Source: Pagrus major (Eukaryota > Chordata > Actinopteri > Spariformes > Sparidae). Taken from it: a stretch of 64,000 nt of DNA. Of the stretch, positions 36,801 through 44,748 are shown in pieces. The notes beneath the pieces are model-generated. The model ran no database searches and was not told where the DNA came from. It saw only the letters and a program-made list of their open reading frames with translations. Positions within the stretch are counted from its first letter, which is position 1; the number at the start of each line of letters is the position of its first letter. Where the stretch lies: positions 8,415,539 to 8,479,538 of the forward strand of contig NC_133218.1 in NCBI RefSeq assembly GCF_040436345.1. Reading direction: 5' to 3'. Position numbers and translations under genes: made by a program.

Positions 36801-37564
36801 CAATTCTTTAGAAGTACACTTTCTCTTTACCTGTGTTACAAACAAAATACAGTATGCTCACTGTTAATGATTCTACAATATTATTTTATATGAAATGGAT
36901 AAAGTAATCCAAAGTAGGAGGCCAATAATCAGAAAATAAAGAAGTTTAACCTTGATTACATTAAACAAAGCCCTTTGCTTATGTTTGGAAGACTGATGTG
37001 TCCTTTATTTAGGCTGATTCAACATGTCAAATGTAGTGTTGTTACCTGTGAGCTGTCCTGGGAGACCCCGCCAGAGGGAGGCTCTGGGCTGTAGACGGTG
37101 ATCATCTCAGGCAGGGCCAGCTCTTCAGGCTCCATGCCCCCGACAGGTCGGTAGATTGTCTCCGGGGAGCTCTTCTCCTCCTCACACAGAGACTCCTGGG
37201 AGGAAGCCCAGTCTGTGCTGTCTACAGGCACACTCAGTCTGTGTTCACTCCTCCCAGATCCTCCACCGACAGCTTCCATCTTCAGGCCACTCCCCCCTCC
37301 TCCCAGGCCTCTAGCAGGCTTCACAAATGGTGAGGAGGGGCTGCTGTAGCTGGGGGCATTGTACTGTTGAAGCGGTGGACTGGCACAGACGTGAGCATAC
37401 TCCTGCCTCATGTACCTTATGTCTGGAACCGAGGAACTCATCCGATGGTCCATGGTGTGTTCGAGATGGACAGGAGACTTGCTTGGGCTCTTCTTGCCTC
37501 GCAGGAGGTGCGGCAGCATCTTCTGGCGGAGATTCCGCAGCACGCCTGGCTTCTTGGAGTCCAT
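6784..37564 (-). CDS. mctp2: MCTP2, multiple C2 and transmembrane domain-containing protein 2 (22 coding exons)
   Basis: Complete coding span, 22 exons, 2667 nt in total, 888 residues; human MCTP2 is about 878. MCTPs are C2-domain proteins anchored by two C-terminal membrane segments in ER and endosomal membranes; human MCTP2 has been linked to heart outflow development. Layout: disordered basic then Ser/Pro/Gly-rich N-terminus (1-190); C2A (about 210-315) with calcium Asp228, 234, 281, 283 and 287; C2B (about 371-465) without most of these Asp; C2C (about 528-620) with Asp545, 551, 597, 599, 601 and 605; membrane segments at about 716-743 and 809-831; C-terminal tail. MCTP2 rather than MCTP1 is called from the C-terminus ([11 protein letters not shown], then SDVQKVQY) and from [15 protein letters not shown]. 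The start has A at -3, G at +4 and an in-frame TAA 15 nt upstream. Which fish copy (a or b) cannot be told. Confidence 0.95.
6832..7783 (-). other. mctp2: mctp2 intron 21
   Basis: The only pattern I see is a purine-rich GA tract on the plus strand about 7120-7270, which creates several spurious open frames on both strands. Confidence 0.5.
7784..7881 (-). CDS. mctp2: mctp2 coding exon 21
   Basis: Residues 841-873, [20 protein letters not shown] then [12 protein letters not shown], nearly identical to vertebrate MCTP2. Acceptor TTTTAG, donor GAAG|GTAAGC. Confidence 0.97.
8384..8493 (-). CDS. mctp2: mctp2 coding exon 20 (membrane segment 2)
   Basis: Residues 804-841. [20 protein letters not shown] then [10 protein letters not shown], the second membrane segment. 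Acceptor TTGTCAG, donor TGGG|GTGAGT. Confidence 0.96.
8640..8749 (-). CDS. mctp2: mctp2 coding exon 19 (inter-membrane loop)
   Basis: Residues 768-804, with [20 protein letters not shown] and GERIK, the conserved helix before membrane segment 2. Acceptor CTGCAG, donor AAAA|GTAAGA, phase 2. Confidence 0.95.
8750..10956 (-). other. mctp2: mctp2 intron 18
   Basis: I recognise no gene. A 92-codon minus-strand open frame at 9827-10105 has no domain I can name and may be a worn repeat. The rest is AT-rich. Confidence 0.45.
10957..10998 (-). CDS. mctp2: mctp2 coding exon 18 (acidic)
   Basis: Only 14 codons, [14 protein letters not shown], the acidic stretch between the two membrane segments. It precedes ESERRGL of the next exon exactly as in MCTP2. 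Acceptor TTTTACAG, donor GAAG|GTATGT. Confidence 0.93.
11262..11480 (+). repeat. Dispersed repeat fragment, family shared with 42.7 kb
   Basis: 'gtgaaaggagttgctcaaag' followed by 'tgacaaacccac' at about 11270 is nearly repeated at about 42732-42762, and the similarity resumes at 'ctctcagag'. Two diverged copies of one element in the same orientation; the class is unknown to me. Confidence 0.55.
11571..11881. mobile_element. hAT-like non-autonomous element (MITE)
   Basis: The left end 'cagggcctggtaatatatc' is a diverged inverted match of the right end 'gatattgcccagcccc'. These are the termini of a very common fish element (CAGGGCTGGGCAATAT). The interior 'cttacctttacccacta' region matches the element at 44749-45512. 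Confidence 0.7.
13218..13331 (-). CDS. mctp2: mctp2 coding exon 17 (membrane segment 1)
   Basis: Residues 716-753. [20 protein letters not shown] and LISWNYLQI form the first hydrophobic membrane segment. Acceptor CTGCAG, donor CGTG|GTGAGT. Confidence 0.95.
13332..17324 (-). other. mctp2: mctp2 intron 16
   Basis: The longest mctp2 intron internal to the coding sequence, about 4 kb. It carries a DNA-transposon-like repeat (14826-15236). About 13400-14380 is less AT-rich and not obviously repetitive, so it may hold regulatory DNA. I see no coding exon. Confidence 0.5.
14826..15236. mobile_element. DNA-transposon-like repeat, copy A
   Basis: Begins about 'gttcccaaaatgtggacc' and ends 'cagtctgggcacccctg'. 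It shares 'caaagttggccca', the 'gttttatttt..aaaaatgct' block, 'actttgcaca' and the 3' end with the copy at 39551-40432. Non-autonomous; the exact superfamily is unassigned. Confidence 0.65.
17325..17444 (-). CDS. mctp2: mctp2 coding exon 16
   Basis: Residues 676-715, containing [20 protein letters not shown], the conserved segment just before membrane segment 1. Acceptor GTTTCAG, donor CCTG|GTGAAG. Confidence 0.95.
17445..18725 (-). other. mctp2: mctp2 intron 15
   Basis: I see no coding exon. The left part is plain sequence; 18195-18540 is a MITE-like repeat interrupted by a LINE-type tail (see the repeat entry). Confidence 0.5.
18195..18540. mobile_element. MITE-like repeat interrupted by a LINE-type tail
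   Basis: The outer parts ('tcatcattgtttaatctgcc' and 'cccaacccaaagacattcag') match the abundant fish MITE also seen at 22591 and 57593. Between them, about 18275-18345, sits 'ggataagcggttataaaaat' plus 'tggatggatggg', the typical 3' tail of a fish retroposon, so a retroposon end is nested in the MITE. Confidence 0.5.
18726..18800 (-). CDS. mctp2: mctp2 coding exon 15
   Basis: Residues 651-675, starting [19 protein letters not shown]. This matches MCTP2 better than MCTP1. Acceptor CTCTCAG, donor AAAG|GTTTGA. Confidence 0.92.
19596..19697 (-). CDS. mctp2: mctp2 coding exon 14
   Basis: Residues 617-650, after the last C2 core: [20 protein letters not shown] and [13 protein letters not shown]. 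Acceptor CTGCAG, donor CCCT|GTAAGT. Confidence 0.93.
19889..19991 (-). CDS. mctp2: mctp2 coding exon 13 (C2C loop 3)
   Basis: Residues 582-616. [20 protein letters not shown] holds Asp597, 599, 601 and 605 of calcium loop 3. Acceptor CTGCAG, donor TTCG|GTACAC. Confidence 0.96.
20140..20242 (-). CDS. mctp2: mctp2 coding exon 12 (C2C core)
   Basis: Residues 548-582, [20 protein letters not shown] onward; Asp551 completes loop 1. This is one of the most conserved parts of MCTPs. Acceptor TCTGCAG, donor CACT|GTCAGT. Confidence 0.96.
20340..20433 (-). CDS. mctp2: mctp2 coding exon 11 (start of C2C)
   Basis: Residues 517-548, including [20 protein letters not shown]; Asp545 is the first calcium ligand of C2C. 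Acceptor CAACAG, donor AATG|GTACGG. Confidence 0.95.
20434..22243 (-). other. mctp2: mctp2 intron 10
   Basis: Holds a dispersed repeat (20515-20812). About 21785-22090 has a dense run of TAATTA and TTAAT-type motifs that looks unlike the flanking repeat DNA. I see no coding exon. Confidence 0.5.
20515..20812 (+). repeat. Dispersed repeat of a kind common in fish genomes
   Basis: Contains 'actgaacagatttccacgaa', 'cccagaatagaccccattaa' and the closing 'ggtggaggtatgcgccctac', signature phrases of a widely dispersed vertebrate repeat. It lies inside mctp2 intron 10. No coding capacity; class not assigned. Confidence 0.6.
22244..22430 (-). CDS. mctp2: mctp2 coding exon 10 (end of C2B and linker)
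   Basis: Residues 454-516. Begins [16 protein letters not shown] and contains [15 protein letters not shown], both matching MCTP2. Acceptor TGCACAG, donor CTAC|GTCAGT, phase 0 at the end. Confidence 0.93.
22591..22892 (+). mobile_element. Near full-length fish MITE
   Basis: Begins 'agggcagttactaacaaata' and ends 'aatcgttgcagctctg', loosely inverted termini. The body contains 'gttggtttataaaatg'-type and 'aagaagctggaatcagagaa' phrases typical of a very abundant teleost non-autonomous DNA element. It sits just outside mctp2 exon 10. Related copies: 18195 and 57593. Confidence 0.65.
23249..23379 (-). CDS. mctp2: mctp2 coding exon 9 (C2B)
   Basis: Residues 411-454, including [20 protein letters not shown]; loop 3 reads [15 protein letters not shown], with no Asp ligands. 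Acceptor GATTCAG, donor GGAC|GTGAGT, phase 2. Confidence 0.93.
23380..25239 (-). other. mctp2: mctp2 intron 8
   Basis: Contains a degenerate LINE 3' end (23940-24295) and, near 25075-25200, a purine-rich stretch on the plus strand close to the exon 8 donor. I see no coding exon. Confidence 0.5.
23940..24295 (+). mobile_element. Degenerate LINE 3' end
   Basis: With one frame skip and one internal stop, about 24038-24150 reads GDQAF, then APKV, then [15 protein letters not shown]. This fits the C-terminal pattern of fish LINE reverse transcriptase ORFs (GDRAF..APxLWN..LDxFKxxLKTxLF). It is followed by 'gaagcacttcgtgaccttac', the typical LINE 3' UTR end. Dead copy, in mctp2 intron 8. Confidence 0.65.
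25240..25410 (-). CDS. mctp2: mctp2 coding exon 8 (start of C2B)
   Basis: Residues 354-410, containing [20 protein letters not shown] and then a loop 1 ([11 protein letters not shown]) that lacks the usual S-D-P-Y motif. Acceptor CCTGCAG, donor AAG|GTACTG. Confidence 0.94.
25411..27803 (-). other. mctp2: mctp2 intron 7
   Basis: I find no coding exon. It has A-homopolymers at 26330-26346 and near 26586-26600, and a worn transposon-like stretch about 26640-26950. About 25860-26060 looks less AT-biased, with several ATTA-type motifs, and is a candidate conserved element. Confidence 0.45.
27804..27836 (-). CDS. mctp2: mctp2 coding exon 7 (33-nt microexon)
   Basis: Only 11 codons, [11 protein letters not shown], between acceptor GGCAG and donor AGG|GTAAGG. 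It matches the basic RW-x-x-R-K-R stretch in the same place in MCTP2. It is needed only by homology, because both neighbours are also phase 0; it could be alternatively skipped. Confidence 0.8.
28013..28127 (-). CDS. mctp2: mctp2 coding exon 6 (C2A-C2B linker)
   Basis: Residues 304-342, including [20 protein letters not shown], the conserved linker after C2A. Acceptor TTCCAG, donor CCCT|GTATGG, phase 0. Confidence 0.92.
29139..29215 (-). CDS. mctp2: mctp2 coding exon 5 (C2A loop 3)
   Basis: Residues 279-304. [14 protein letters not shown] carries calcium loop 3 (Asp281, 283, 287). The stretch is strongly conserved with vertebrate MCTP2. Donor ACAA|GTGAGTG. Confidence 0.95.
29755..29897 (-). 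CDS. mctp2: mctp2 coding exon 4 (C2A core)
   Basis: Residues 231-278, beginning [20 protein letters not shown]; Asp234 completes loop 1. Acceptor TTTTCAG, donor AAG|GTAACT, phase 0 at the end. Confidence 0.95.
29898..32134 (-). other. mctp2: mctp2 intron 3
   Basis: I see no coding exon or clear transposon. About 30990-31150 is a less AT-biased, non-repetitive patch. Several short open frames have no recognisable domain. Confidence 0.45.
32135..32252 (-). CDS. mctp2: mctp2 coding exon 3 (start of C2A)
   Basis: Residues 192-231. Ends with [20 protein letters not shown], the first strands and calcium loop 1 of C2A; Asp228 is the first calcium ligand. Donor TGTG|GTAAGA, phase 1. Confidence 0.93.
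32356..32711. mobile_element. AT-rich MITE-like repeat
   Basis: A run of phrases such as 'ctttataaaccattaattaa', 'taataaatggttaataaagc' and 'taacaagttattatt' is typical of an abundant AT-rich fish element. It lies in mctp2 intron 2, just upstream of exon 3 in the transcript. Boundaries are approximate. Confidence 0.5.
33646..33699 (-). CDS. mctp2: mctp2 coding exon 2
   Basis: A 54-nt in-frame exon (residues 174-191, [18 protein letters not shown]) between an acceptor CCGCAG and donor AAT|GTAAGTG. It lies in the variable region before C2A. It is divisible by three, so skipping would keep the frame. Confidence 0.8.
34509..34720 (-). repeat. Dispersed fish repeat, minus-strand copy
   Basis: Contains 'ctagcagctctgtgagccac', 'agcatgctaacatgctcatg' and 'gttagcatgttaacattagc', the 3' half of a very common teleost repeat read in reverse. 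The plus-oriented copy is at 61612-61881. Class not assigned. Confidence 0.65.
35700..35786 (+). mobile_element. LINE 3' tail remnant
   Basis: 'aggtctctcttgctaaagat' followed by 'cttaatctcaag', 'gattatctgatcaaataaag' is a diverged form of the standard 3' terminus of an abundant fish LINE. Only the tail is recognisable. Confidence 0.5.
37046..37564 (-). CDS. mctp2: mctp2 coding exon 1
   Basis: Encodes residues 1-173. Begins [20 protein letters not shown], a basic amphipathic start, then a low-complexity region rich in Ser, Pro and Gly, ending SQDSSQ. Donor CAG|GTAACA, phase 0. Confidence 0.93.
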
Positions 37565-37604
37565 GATTGGAGAGGTTTAGACTGTGTCTAAAATCTGGAC
37601 ATCA
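37565..37604 (-). other. mctp2: mctp2 5' UTR part of first coding exon
   Basis: On the minus strand a pyrimidine-rich stretch ends in CTGTCAG at 37605-37611, a good acceptor. It would leave 40 nt of 5' UTR before the ATG, so a separate upstream non-coding exon is expected. Confidence 0.5.
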
Positions 37605-37867
37605 CTGACAGCTAGAGTGAAAAACAGACACAAAGAGGACTCACTTATTGTCCACAACTATCAGTGAAAGTGAGCTGCAAATAAATAATGTCACTGTCAC
37701 ATTCTCACAATTCCAGACATTCACAACTGGTTGGGAACGTGTGGCACTGTTACTCTGCAATGGTCATGTTGTTTTGGGAGATGCTGACTTTTGACCTATT
37801 CAGAGGATGTGTTGGAAAACTAACACTCTGCTAGCTGTAGCTTCAGATTTAACATAACAAAACCACA

Positions 37868-37950
37868 AAGAAATAGTCATACATTTTGGGAAATACACTT
37901 GCCACTTTGGTGAAGAGTTAGATGTGAAGATCCATATCTTTTCTTAAGTC
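37868..37950 (+). repeat. Dispersed teleost repeat fragment
   Basis: 'gaaatagtcatacattttgg' then 'gaaatacacttg' and 'gaagagttagatgtgaagat' match the opening of the same abundant fish repeat as at 3932. Class not assigned. Confidence 0.6.
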
Positions 37951-39550
37951 CTTTAATGCTTTTTACGTAATTCCTAAAACATGTGATCAACCACAATCAC
38001 CTTCATTCTCAGTGGTGACATTTAGTCTAGAGTCAGCTCTCACAGTGTATTTACAGAAAATATCTCCACCTGCTCTCAACTCAGGAGCAGGTGCTTCAAT
38101 GACAAATGATTCAAAAGTGTGATATTTAAAAATGTGATGTCAGCTGTAATGTCAGAAACTATTGCATATTAACAGATATCACATTATCAGCTCTTGTAAT
38201 AGAATCAAAAGAGGGAAGAAGAACTCATGTTCTCAAAGCATACATTATTTTACTTGTTACGACTGCACTATGTACTACCTGTGAGAAACAAAGAATAACT
38301 ATAGAGATAAAGCACATGCAATAAACTGGGGCAACCAGCTGAACATTTTGAAATTAATAACTGTATTAACTTTGATAATGTAACCAGGTCTAATCTATAA
38401 GAATTTAGAAGACATTTTTACTAGGAAAAGCACAGGTGTCACTATTATTGTGTATTGTGTCTAGATAATTGCAACAGTGAGACAGCATGCACAACAGTAT
38501 TGAAACTCTGGTATTGTACACCTACTGTGTCATTTTAAAATGTTATTATATAAATTGATATGTGTAGACTACTGTCCCTTTCTATCAACCATAAAAAAGT
38601 AAATTCGAATAATTATTAATATTTATTTATTTATATCAGATTTATGATTTGGATGCAGCTGTTTAATCACAGTTGACTCTTCAGTTGATCTGCTGCAGGA
38701 TCTATAAACAGCAGATATAATACTCAACAAGCAACACAAAAAACAATCCATTTTTCAATCTAATCTTTCGATCTATCTAAGACTGCAAATGCCTGAACAT
38801 TATCTGCATCTTTCACATGTGACGCTAAATGATTTTTCATCCCACTGTATGTAACCTTGAAGAGGATAATTCAATCAATATGAGAGCAGCAACAAAAGAC
38901 CATGTACTGGACCCTTCTTTAACATAAGCCAATATGTAGACACACTACATGGAAATGAAATGACACGTCAAGGAGGATGGTCATAGCACCCTGAACGCCA
39001 CAACCAAGCTTAGCATGTGTTGTACTATAGGTGTAGTAATCATAAATTATGACATGGACTGTAGTTTTGTGGAAACTGCCTGGTGAACATGAATGGGACA
39101 ATGTGTGTATGACACAATGACAACGTTTTTTCTTCAGAAATTACTCAGAGTATGGAAGTTATTTTATGACTTTTGGTTGAGTAATGTAAAGCTCCTCCCA
39201 CCTGCTCCTACAATCATTCAACCACATCACATCGTCTTTGACTGTGTTGTAAATGGTATTTACACTAATGCAGCACATTACGCTGACTTGCTTATGCAGT
39301 TAAGCCTTTGTTATGCTTCATAATAGTAATTTACACTGGCAACACTAGTATAATGATAAAACATGGAGGAGAAACTAGAGACTTACTCTTCTTAATCTTC
39401 ATTAATCTTAATCTTACATATACATTGTATTATATGATTTAGGGCTAAAATACAAAATACTAAAATACAAAATACATCTATATAAAGTATGTACTCTGGC
39501 TATTTAAGATCCAATGTAAAATATCAGTGTTGCTTCATTTGGCCATCCAC

Positions 39551-40432
39551 AAAATGCCAAAGTGGGGCCCGCTGGCCAAAGTTGGCCCACTAGAAGGTTC
39601 GATTTGGCCTTGTTAGTGAAACAATTATTTAAAGACTTGTAATATAAACTGCTGTTCATGCAGTTTTATTTTTTTTTTGTGAGGGAAAAATGCTCTTTAG
39701 GGATCAACCAATGTTTTTCTCAGGGTCGATACCAACACTCATTATTAGTAATCAAGGAGATTGATGACTGATATTTAGAACCAGTGGACATTTGCAGTAA
39801 AAATTTAGTCTAAGGGTGGGAAACAAATTCCTCTGTGTGCGTGGCGGGAACGTCTTGCTTTTCATTTCAGCGCCCATGTAAACAGCATATACGGCAACAT
39901 GTGCGTGGCTCTCAGTTAAAATAGACCTGAAAACAATCTATGGTCAGTCATATAGACATCATACCAGCATTTTACTCGCTCTTTTCTCGCTCTCTCTGTG
40001 CTGTTGTGCTTAACACACAGCAGATAACCTTGTTATATTTATCTTTTAATAAAAATCTAAAATATTATGCCCTCAATGTTGTGTACATTTTTCCCCATGG
40101 TATCAAACATGGTATAGAATATTGATATTTTCAAGGTATTGTATTGAAGTTAGAAATTCCGGTATTGTGACAACCCTACTCCGTTTTTCTTTCTCTCCTT
40201 CCCTTGCTCACTCTCTCTTTCAATGAAGGTCAAGGAAAATCACATCTTTACTAATCATTATCAAAGGCCAAGCAGATAATCAGTCTATCCCTAGTAGAGT
40301 GATACTTTGCACAGTAAGTCAGTAGATTATGAGAACTTCTTATCCCGGTGCCATTTTGCATCTTCCCACTACAATACAATAGGTGTTAGTTTCTGGCCAA
40401 TGATGAAGTTTCAGTTTGGGCACTTCTGCATT
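39551..40432. mobile_element. DNA-transposon-like repeat, copy B, with nested insertions
   Basis: Flanks (39551-39697 and 40294-40432) align in order with copy A at 14826-15236: 'caaagttggcccac', 'aaaaatgctcttta', 'atactttgcacagtaagtca' and the 3' end 'cagtttgggcacttctg'. Where copy A is continuous, copy B is split by about 600 nt. Confidence 0.6.
39698..40293. mobile_element. Inner transposon inserted in copy B
   Basis: The left edge 'tagggatcaaccaatg' and right edge 'cagtctatccctag' are imperfect inverted repeats (TAGGGAT termini). It contains a further block, 39811-40180, ending 'ggtattgtgacaaccctac', which resembles the terminus of yet another fish MITE. No intact ORF for a transposase. 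Confidence 0.5.
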
Positions 40433-40549
40433 ATAATGTACAGCTATGTTCCCCTCTTCTCAGTTTGCTTAATGTAATCATCAGTAAATACATGGTGTGA
40501 TTGAGGTCTAATCTCATTTATGGAGCCACTGCTTAATGGCCTGTCCTGA

Positions 40550-40579
40550 TGTGTGTGTGTGTTTGTGTGTGTGTTTGTG
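40550..40579. repeat. Imperfect (TG)n repeat
   Basis: TG units interrupted by TTTG steps, 30 nt long. Confidence 0.85.
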
Positions 40580-40787
40580 GCTGAGTCATCTATTATGCAA
40601 TCTAGCTTACCCACTGCACAGTTACTCTTATCATTTAAAACATGATCTCTCAATTTCAAAATGAAATGAACAAACCATGAGAAGACAAAGCAGTCGGTGC
40701 ATGTTGTGATGCGTCACTAATGCTTTAAGCTGTCATCTCTCTGAATGATCACTGCATTTCAAACAGCAGCAGTACCTGCCCAGAGGT

Positions 40788-40804
40788 GCTGCTGCTGCTG
40801 CTGC
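40788..40804. repeat. Short (CTG)n repeat
   Basis: Five to six CTG units. They create a spurious leucine-rich start in a plus-strand open frame at 40786-40998. Confidence 0.8.
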
Positions 40805-42719
40805 TTCTGACAAAACCTGAATTTGTAGAACCTGATTTTCATAGTCCCATAAGCCTCTTAGCAGTGGCCTCAGACCTTGTATTGTCATTAACTATGTCTG
40901 ATGACCTGCCTTGTTATCAGCTGTTGAGGGGAAGTGGAGGAAGACGGGGGGGGACCACGGAACAAGACAAGAGCGGGTGTTTACAGAACAGATGTTAAAA
41001 GGGTGAAATTGAAAATACAGTTTGAGATTAAAGACAAGGCATTTTAAAAAGTCACGCCTAATTTCACACGTTGATAACAGAATATTTTTAGATTATTAAG
41101 AATTAAAATTTTCAAACAGGATAATAGTATGAACAGTTATGGGTGAGCTGAAGTGGTTTTTCCAGCAATTAGTCAGTCTACAACCTCTTTTCACTACACC
41201 TTGTTTAGAGAAAATGAGTGAACCAATGACTGAGATATCTGTAGCCCAGATTCATAATTCTCTAGCCTGACCCAAATACAAGGATTAGATGGTGGATGAC
41301 TGAAAAAGTGAGAGAGAGACAGCAGAGGAAAAGGATGATGTCCTCTGAAAGGCCTGACTGTGGTCTGACTGCATGTCTGTCTATAATTCAAGTGAAGACT
41401 GATTGAAAGGAATAGTTTTTCTGAGTAAACAATTTTATCATGATCTACCAGTCGTTCCTGTTTCAACATGATTTGTGTTGAAATGGTTACAAAATGACTA
41501 AAATGTGAAAGTCACAATGAAATGAAAAACACATTTCACAATCCTGTGTCTTTGTGTCATGTACACTGGTTACTGTACTGTAAATGCTAAATATGTCTCT
41601 TTTCTTTTCCTACAAAACATTCAACTATTTTTGGTGACTCATCTTGGGGCTGGTTACATAAAACATCAACTCAAATGTGATTTTGAGTTTAACAAAGCTA
41701 ACCCCACCCATTGTATTAAAATGTACTTGAGCTGGGAGATAGCTAGCAGAACAATTTTGTGTGTATTTAATATTTCAGCTGAGAAAAACTTTTACATTTC
41801 CAAACAATGTGTTTGAGGTCTGACTTTATTAATTTGATACTTCTCCTTCTGAACTAACAACACAGGCGAGGGTGGTGTCAGTGGAGGCCAACAGTCCTCT
41901 GTGTCTCTCTACTACTATTGCACTGTATTTGCTAAACCACACCTGCTTTTGTGATTCCAATCACATCTGACTGATTTAATTATAATGCTTCTTGTAAGTA
42001 AACCTGGCCACGCCTCATTACAGAAGCTAGAGACACTCAACTTCCCCTTCACTTTAGTCTTTATATCCACTATGTGGAAACTGTCATGATTATAGCATCT
42101 TTCAAATTACAGTAATTACATGTGATTTTGTTTGTGGAACAAAATCAGGGAAGTCAATGTTTTGCTTTCAGCTCATTTATCTTTTAGTGTCCCCTGAGGG
42201 CCAGACAAACACAGCCGACATCAAAGGACTAGTGACGAGGGAGACGAGAATATGTCTGATAAAAGTGTTGCAAATGGCACTGGGGAACAGCCAGAGGTGG
42301 AAAATAAGAAGAAACTGCATTAAACTGCTGAAATCATGGATTCTACAGTAAAAGGCTCAATTGGGCTTTTCCTTTCTTATTCCATTTTTTTGCACTGATT
42401 CATTCGGCTAAACAGCCAATCAAAGTGATTTCTCTCACCGCCGCCAATTCAACATTGCTTAGTCAGTCGAAAAGCTGCAGAAAAAGGCCGATGAGTGGCA
42501 TGGGTCTGTACACACAGACAATTCTAAAAGCTACAGACGCTCACCAACGGCCAGACATTGGTCTACGGCAGACTGTTGGCCAATGTCTTGGCCCTGAGTC
42601 AGATAAAAGGCTGGTGGGGTTGTAGCCGAGTGCATTCTTGCTGCCAGTGTCTTTTTTGGTACTACTGCTGGAGTCGCAAACTGTTAAAATACACAAATAC
42701 TGGCTTCAGTGGATTGAAT

Positions 42720-42940
42720 GACAGTGTTAAGTGAAAGCGGTTGCTCACAGTGACAAACCCACAACAAGTTATCACCAAATCCAAGCCATTCCTCTCAGAG
42801 CTATGGAGTGTTTTAGCATCATTCAGCACATCGGTTCTGTTTCAGCCGCAAGAGGAAGCTGTTGCTAGCAAAAAAGCTCCAAATACCCACTGTGCACGGG
42901 CTGCCCACCAGCAACTACAGTACATAGTACTACAGTAAAA
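42720..42940 (+). repeat. Dispersed repeat fragment, family shared with 11.3 kb
   Basis: 'gtgaaagcggttgctcacag' followed by 'tgacaaacccac' parallels 11270. Diverged second copy in the same orientation. Confidence 0.5.
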
Positions 42941-44748
42941 AGAAATCGTTCAATTTTGATGTTAAAAGCAAAAAACTATCAAGATCAGACAATCTAAGCT
43001 AAAGATCAAACTGTTTCTCTACAGAAAGATCAAGCTTGACACAGCCGACCTCATTACTCCAGATACTTTAAATATACATTTCTACTGAAACGTTCATGAC
43101 TGTGTTACATTTGACTTGGTAATCCAGAGAAAGAGCCCTGCAGTGAGCCTCAATCAGTCTGAAAACTGGAAACTGGAGTGTCTTTTACCTGCCATTGCTG
43201 TGGTACTGGTCATGGCAGACAAACCAGTTCACCTGCATGGGCTAATAGCCTGTATCCCTTTTGTCGTCACCGCATCTCATTGTTAGGTGTTTAACTACAT
43301 AGACTTATGACTATGTCTCTTACAATTAACTTCAATTCTAGAATGAACAACTTTATAGGAAACCAAAAGAAATTAGGTCAAACATCAAAGGAAATAAATA
43401 GTAACACATACTATATATGTCTATGACTCCTGAAAGTCCATGAAAAAAGTCCTAAAATGAAGCTACATGGAAAAAAATGTTTTATATTTTAGAATAATTT
43501 GACAGCTGTTTTAGCCAAATAATCTTGTGCATAGTCAGTTCTACCCAACATCTACATGACAGAGTTATTCTCAAACACCCCTGACTGAGAACAAACTGCA
43601 GTGCTTCGATGGACCTGAGCTTTTTCTTACTGCACTTTGCAGCCTTTAACCTCAATAATTAGCTCTGAACAATTACCTTAAAAGTCCAGTTATGATCCAC
43701 AACACCAGTGAAAGGGATTTACAGAGAGCATCATGGGAGCTCAAAATGATGATCACAATAACCATGTGCACAGTACTACTGAAGTGTAACTAGGCAGGAC
43801 ACAGCACCATTGATTTGACTATAAAATAAGTGAGGTGTAAATTACTCTAAGTGTGGTCCCAAAAAATTAAAAGTGGTCCATTGCTCTGTACAGGGCACTG
43901 GTGTAATCATGTAACTGAGATATACAACCATGTGGCCACACAGCTGAGTGGGCCATGACATTAATTTCAACTGCCAGTCGAGCTAGTGAGGTCAGCCAGA
44001 CTTAACCTGGACTAAACAAATGTAACTTAACTGAACTGACTGCACAGCTGGCCAGGTATGGTCACGTTCCCATTTCTTAATGGGAAGAAATACACTTTCA
44101 TTAAAGCTTGGTTTTAAAAATATATATGTCTGTGCATGTTTAAAATGCAAATTAAGTCCCGTTTACAGTTCATCCCTGGTGCCAGCCCAATCTGTGGACA
44201 CATGAAGGCTGAAGGCACAAAGCCAGAGTTCAAGGAGGCACTGCAGACAACCTTGTTCAGTAAACTATCACTTGCATCACATTTTTAGTCATTTATCTGG
44301 CTCTCTTACATAAAGACAAATTCAGTGAGATGGCCAAGAAAAACAGGATTTGTCTCCTTCTAGATCATGATAAAAACAAGCAACCAAAAGTGCAGAGGTC
44401 GAATAACAGATGATGAACAATACCAGGAAAACACAAAATTACCAAGACTATAAATGCTCTGAATTGTGTAAATAAGTGTATGTTGATAATGGAGAGTGAC
44501 AGTTAATTATAACTAAATAATATGGGAGCATGTAGGGCAGGTTTACCCTCAGAACCTGTGGCTCTAAAAATGTAATTACATAAAAAGTCCATTATTCTAT
44601 TTAACATAAAAAAAAAAATCATCATCAAAATACTCATACTTATATGACATATATCGAATGTGAATACAAATCTGATGATTTTACAAATAATACAAAAATA
44701 CATTGTTATATTGTAAGTGTAGCACACTTGCATAGAATAATTCATTAA

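Larger units (their letters stand above)
33700..37045 (-). other. mctp2: mctp2 intron 1 (between coding exons 1 and 2)
   Basis: I see no exon here. The intron holds a dispersed fish repeat copy (34509-34720) and a LINE 3' tail (35700-35786). The remainder is AT-rich sequence without a recognised feature. Confidence 0.5.

Noticed and set aside
40786..40998. Leucine-rich start suggesting a signal peptide
   Set aside because: The leucines come from a CTG repeat; the remainder has no domain.
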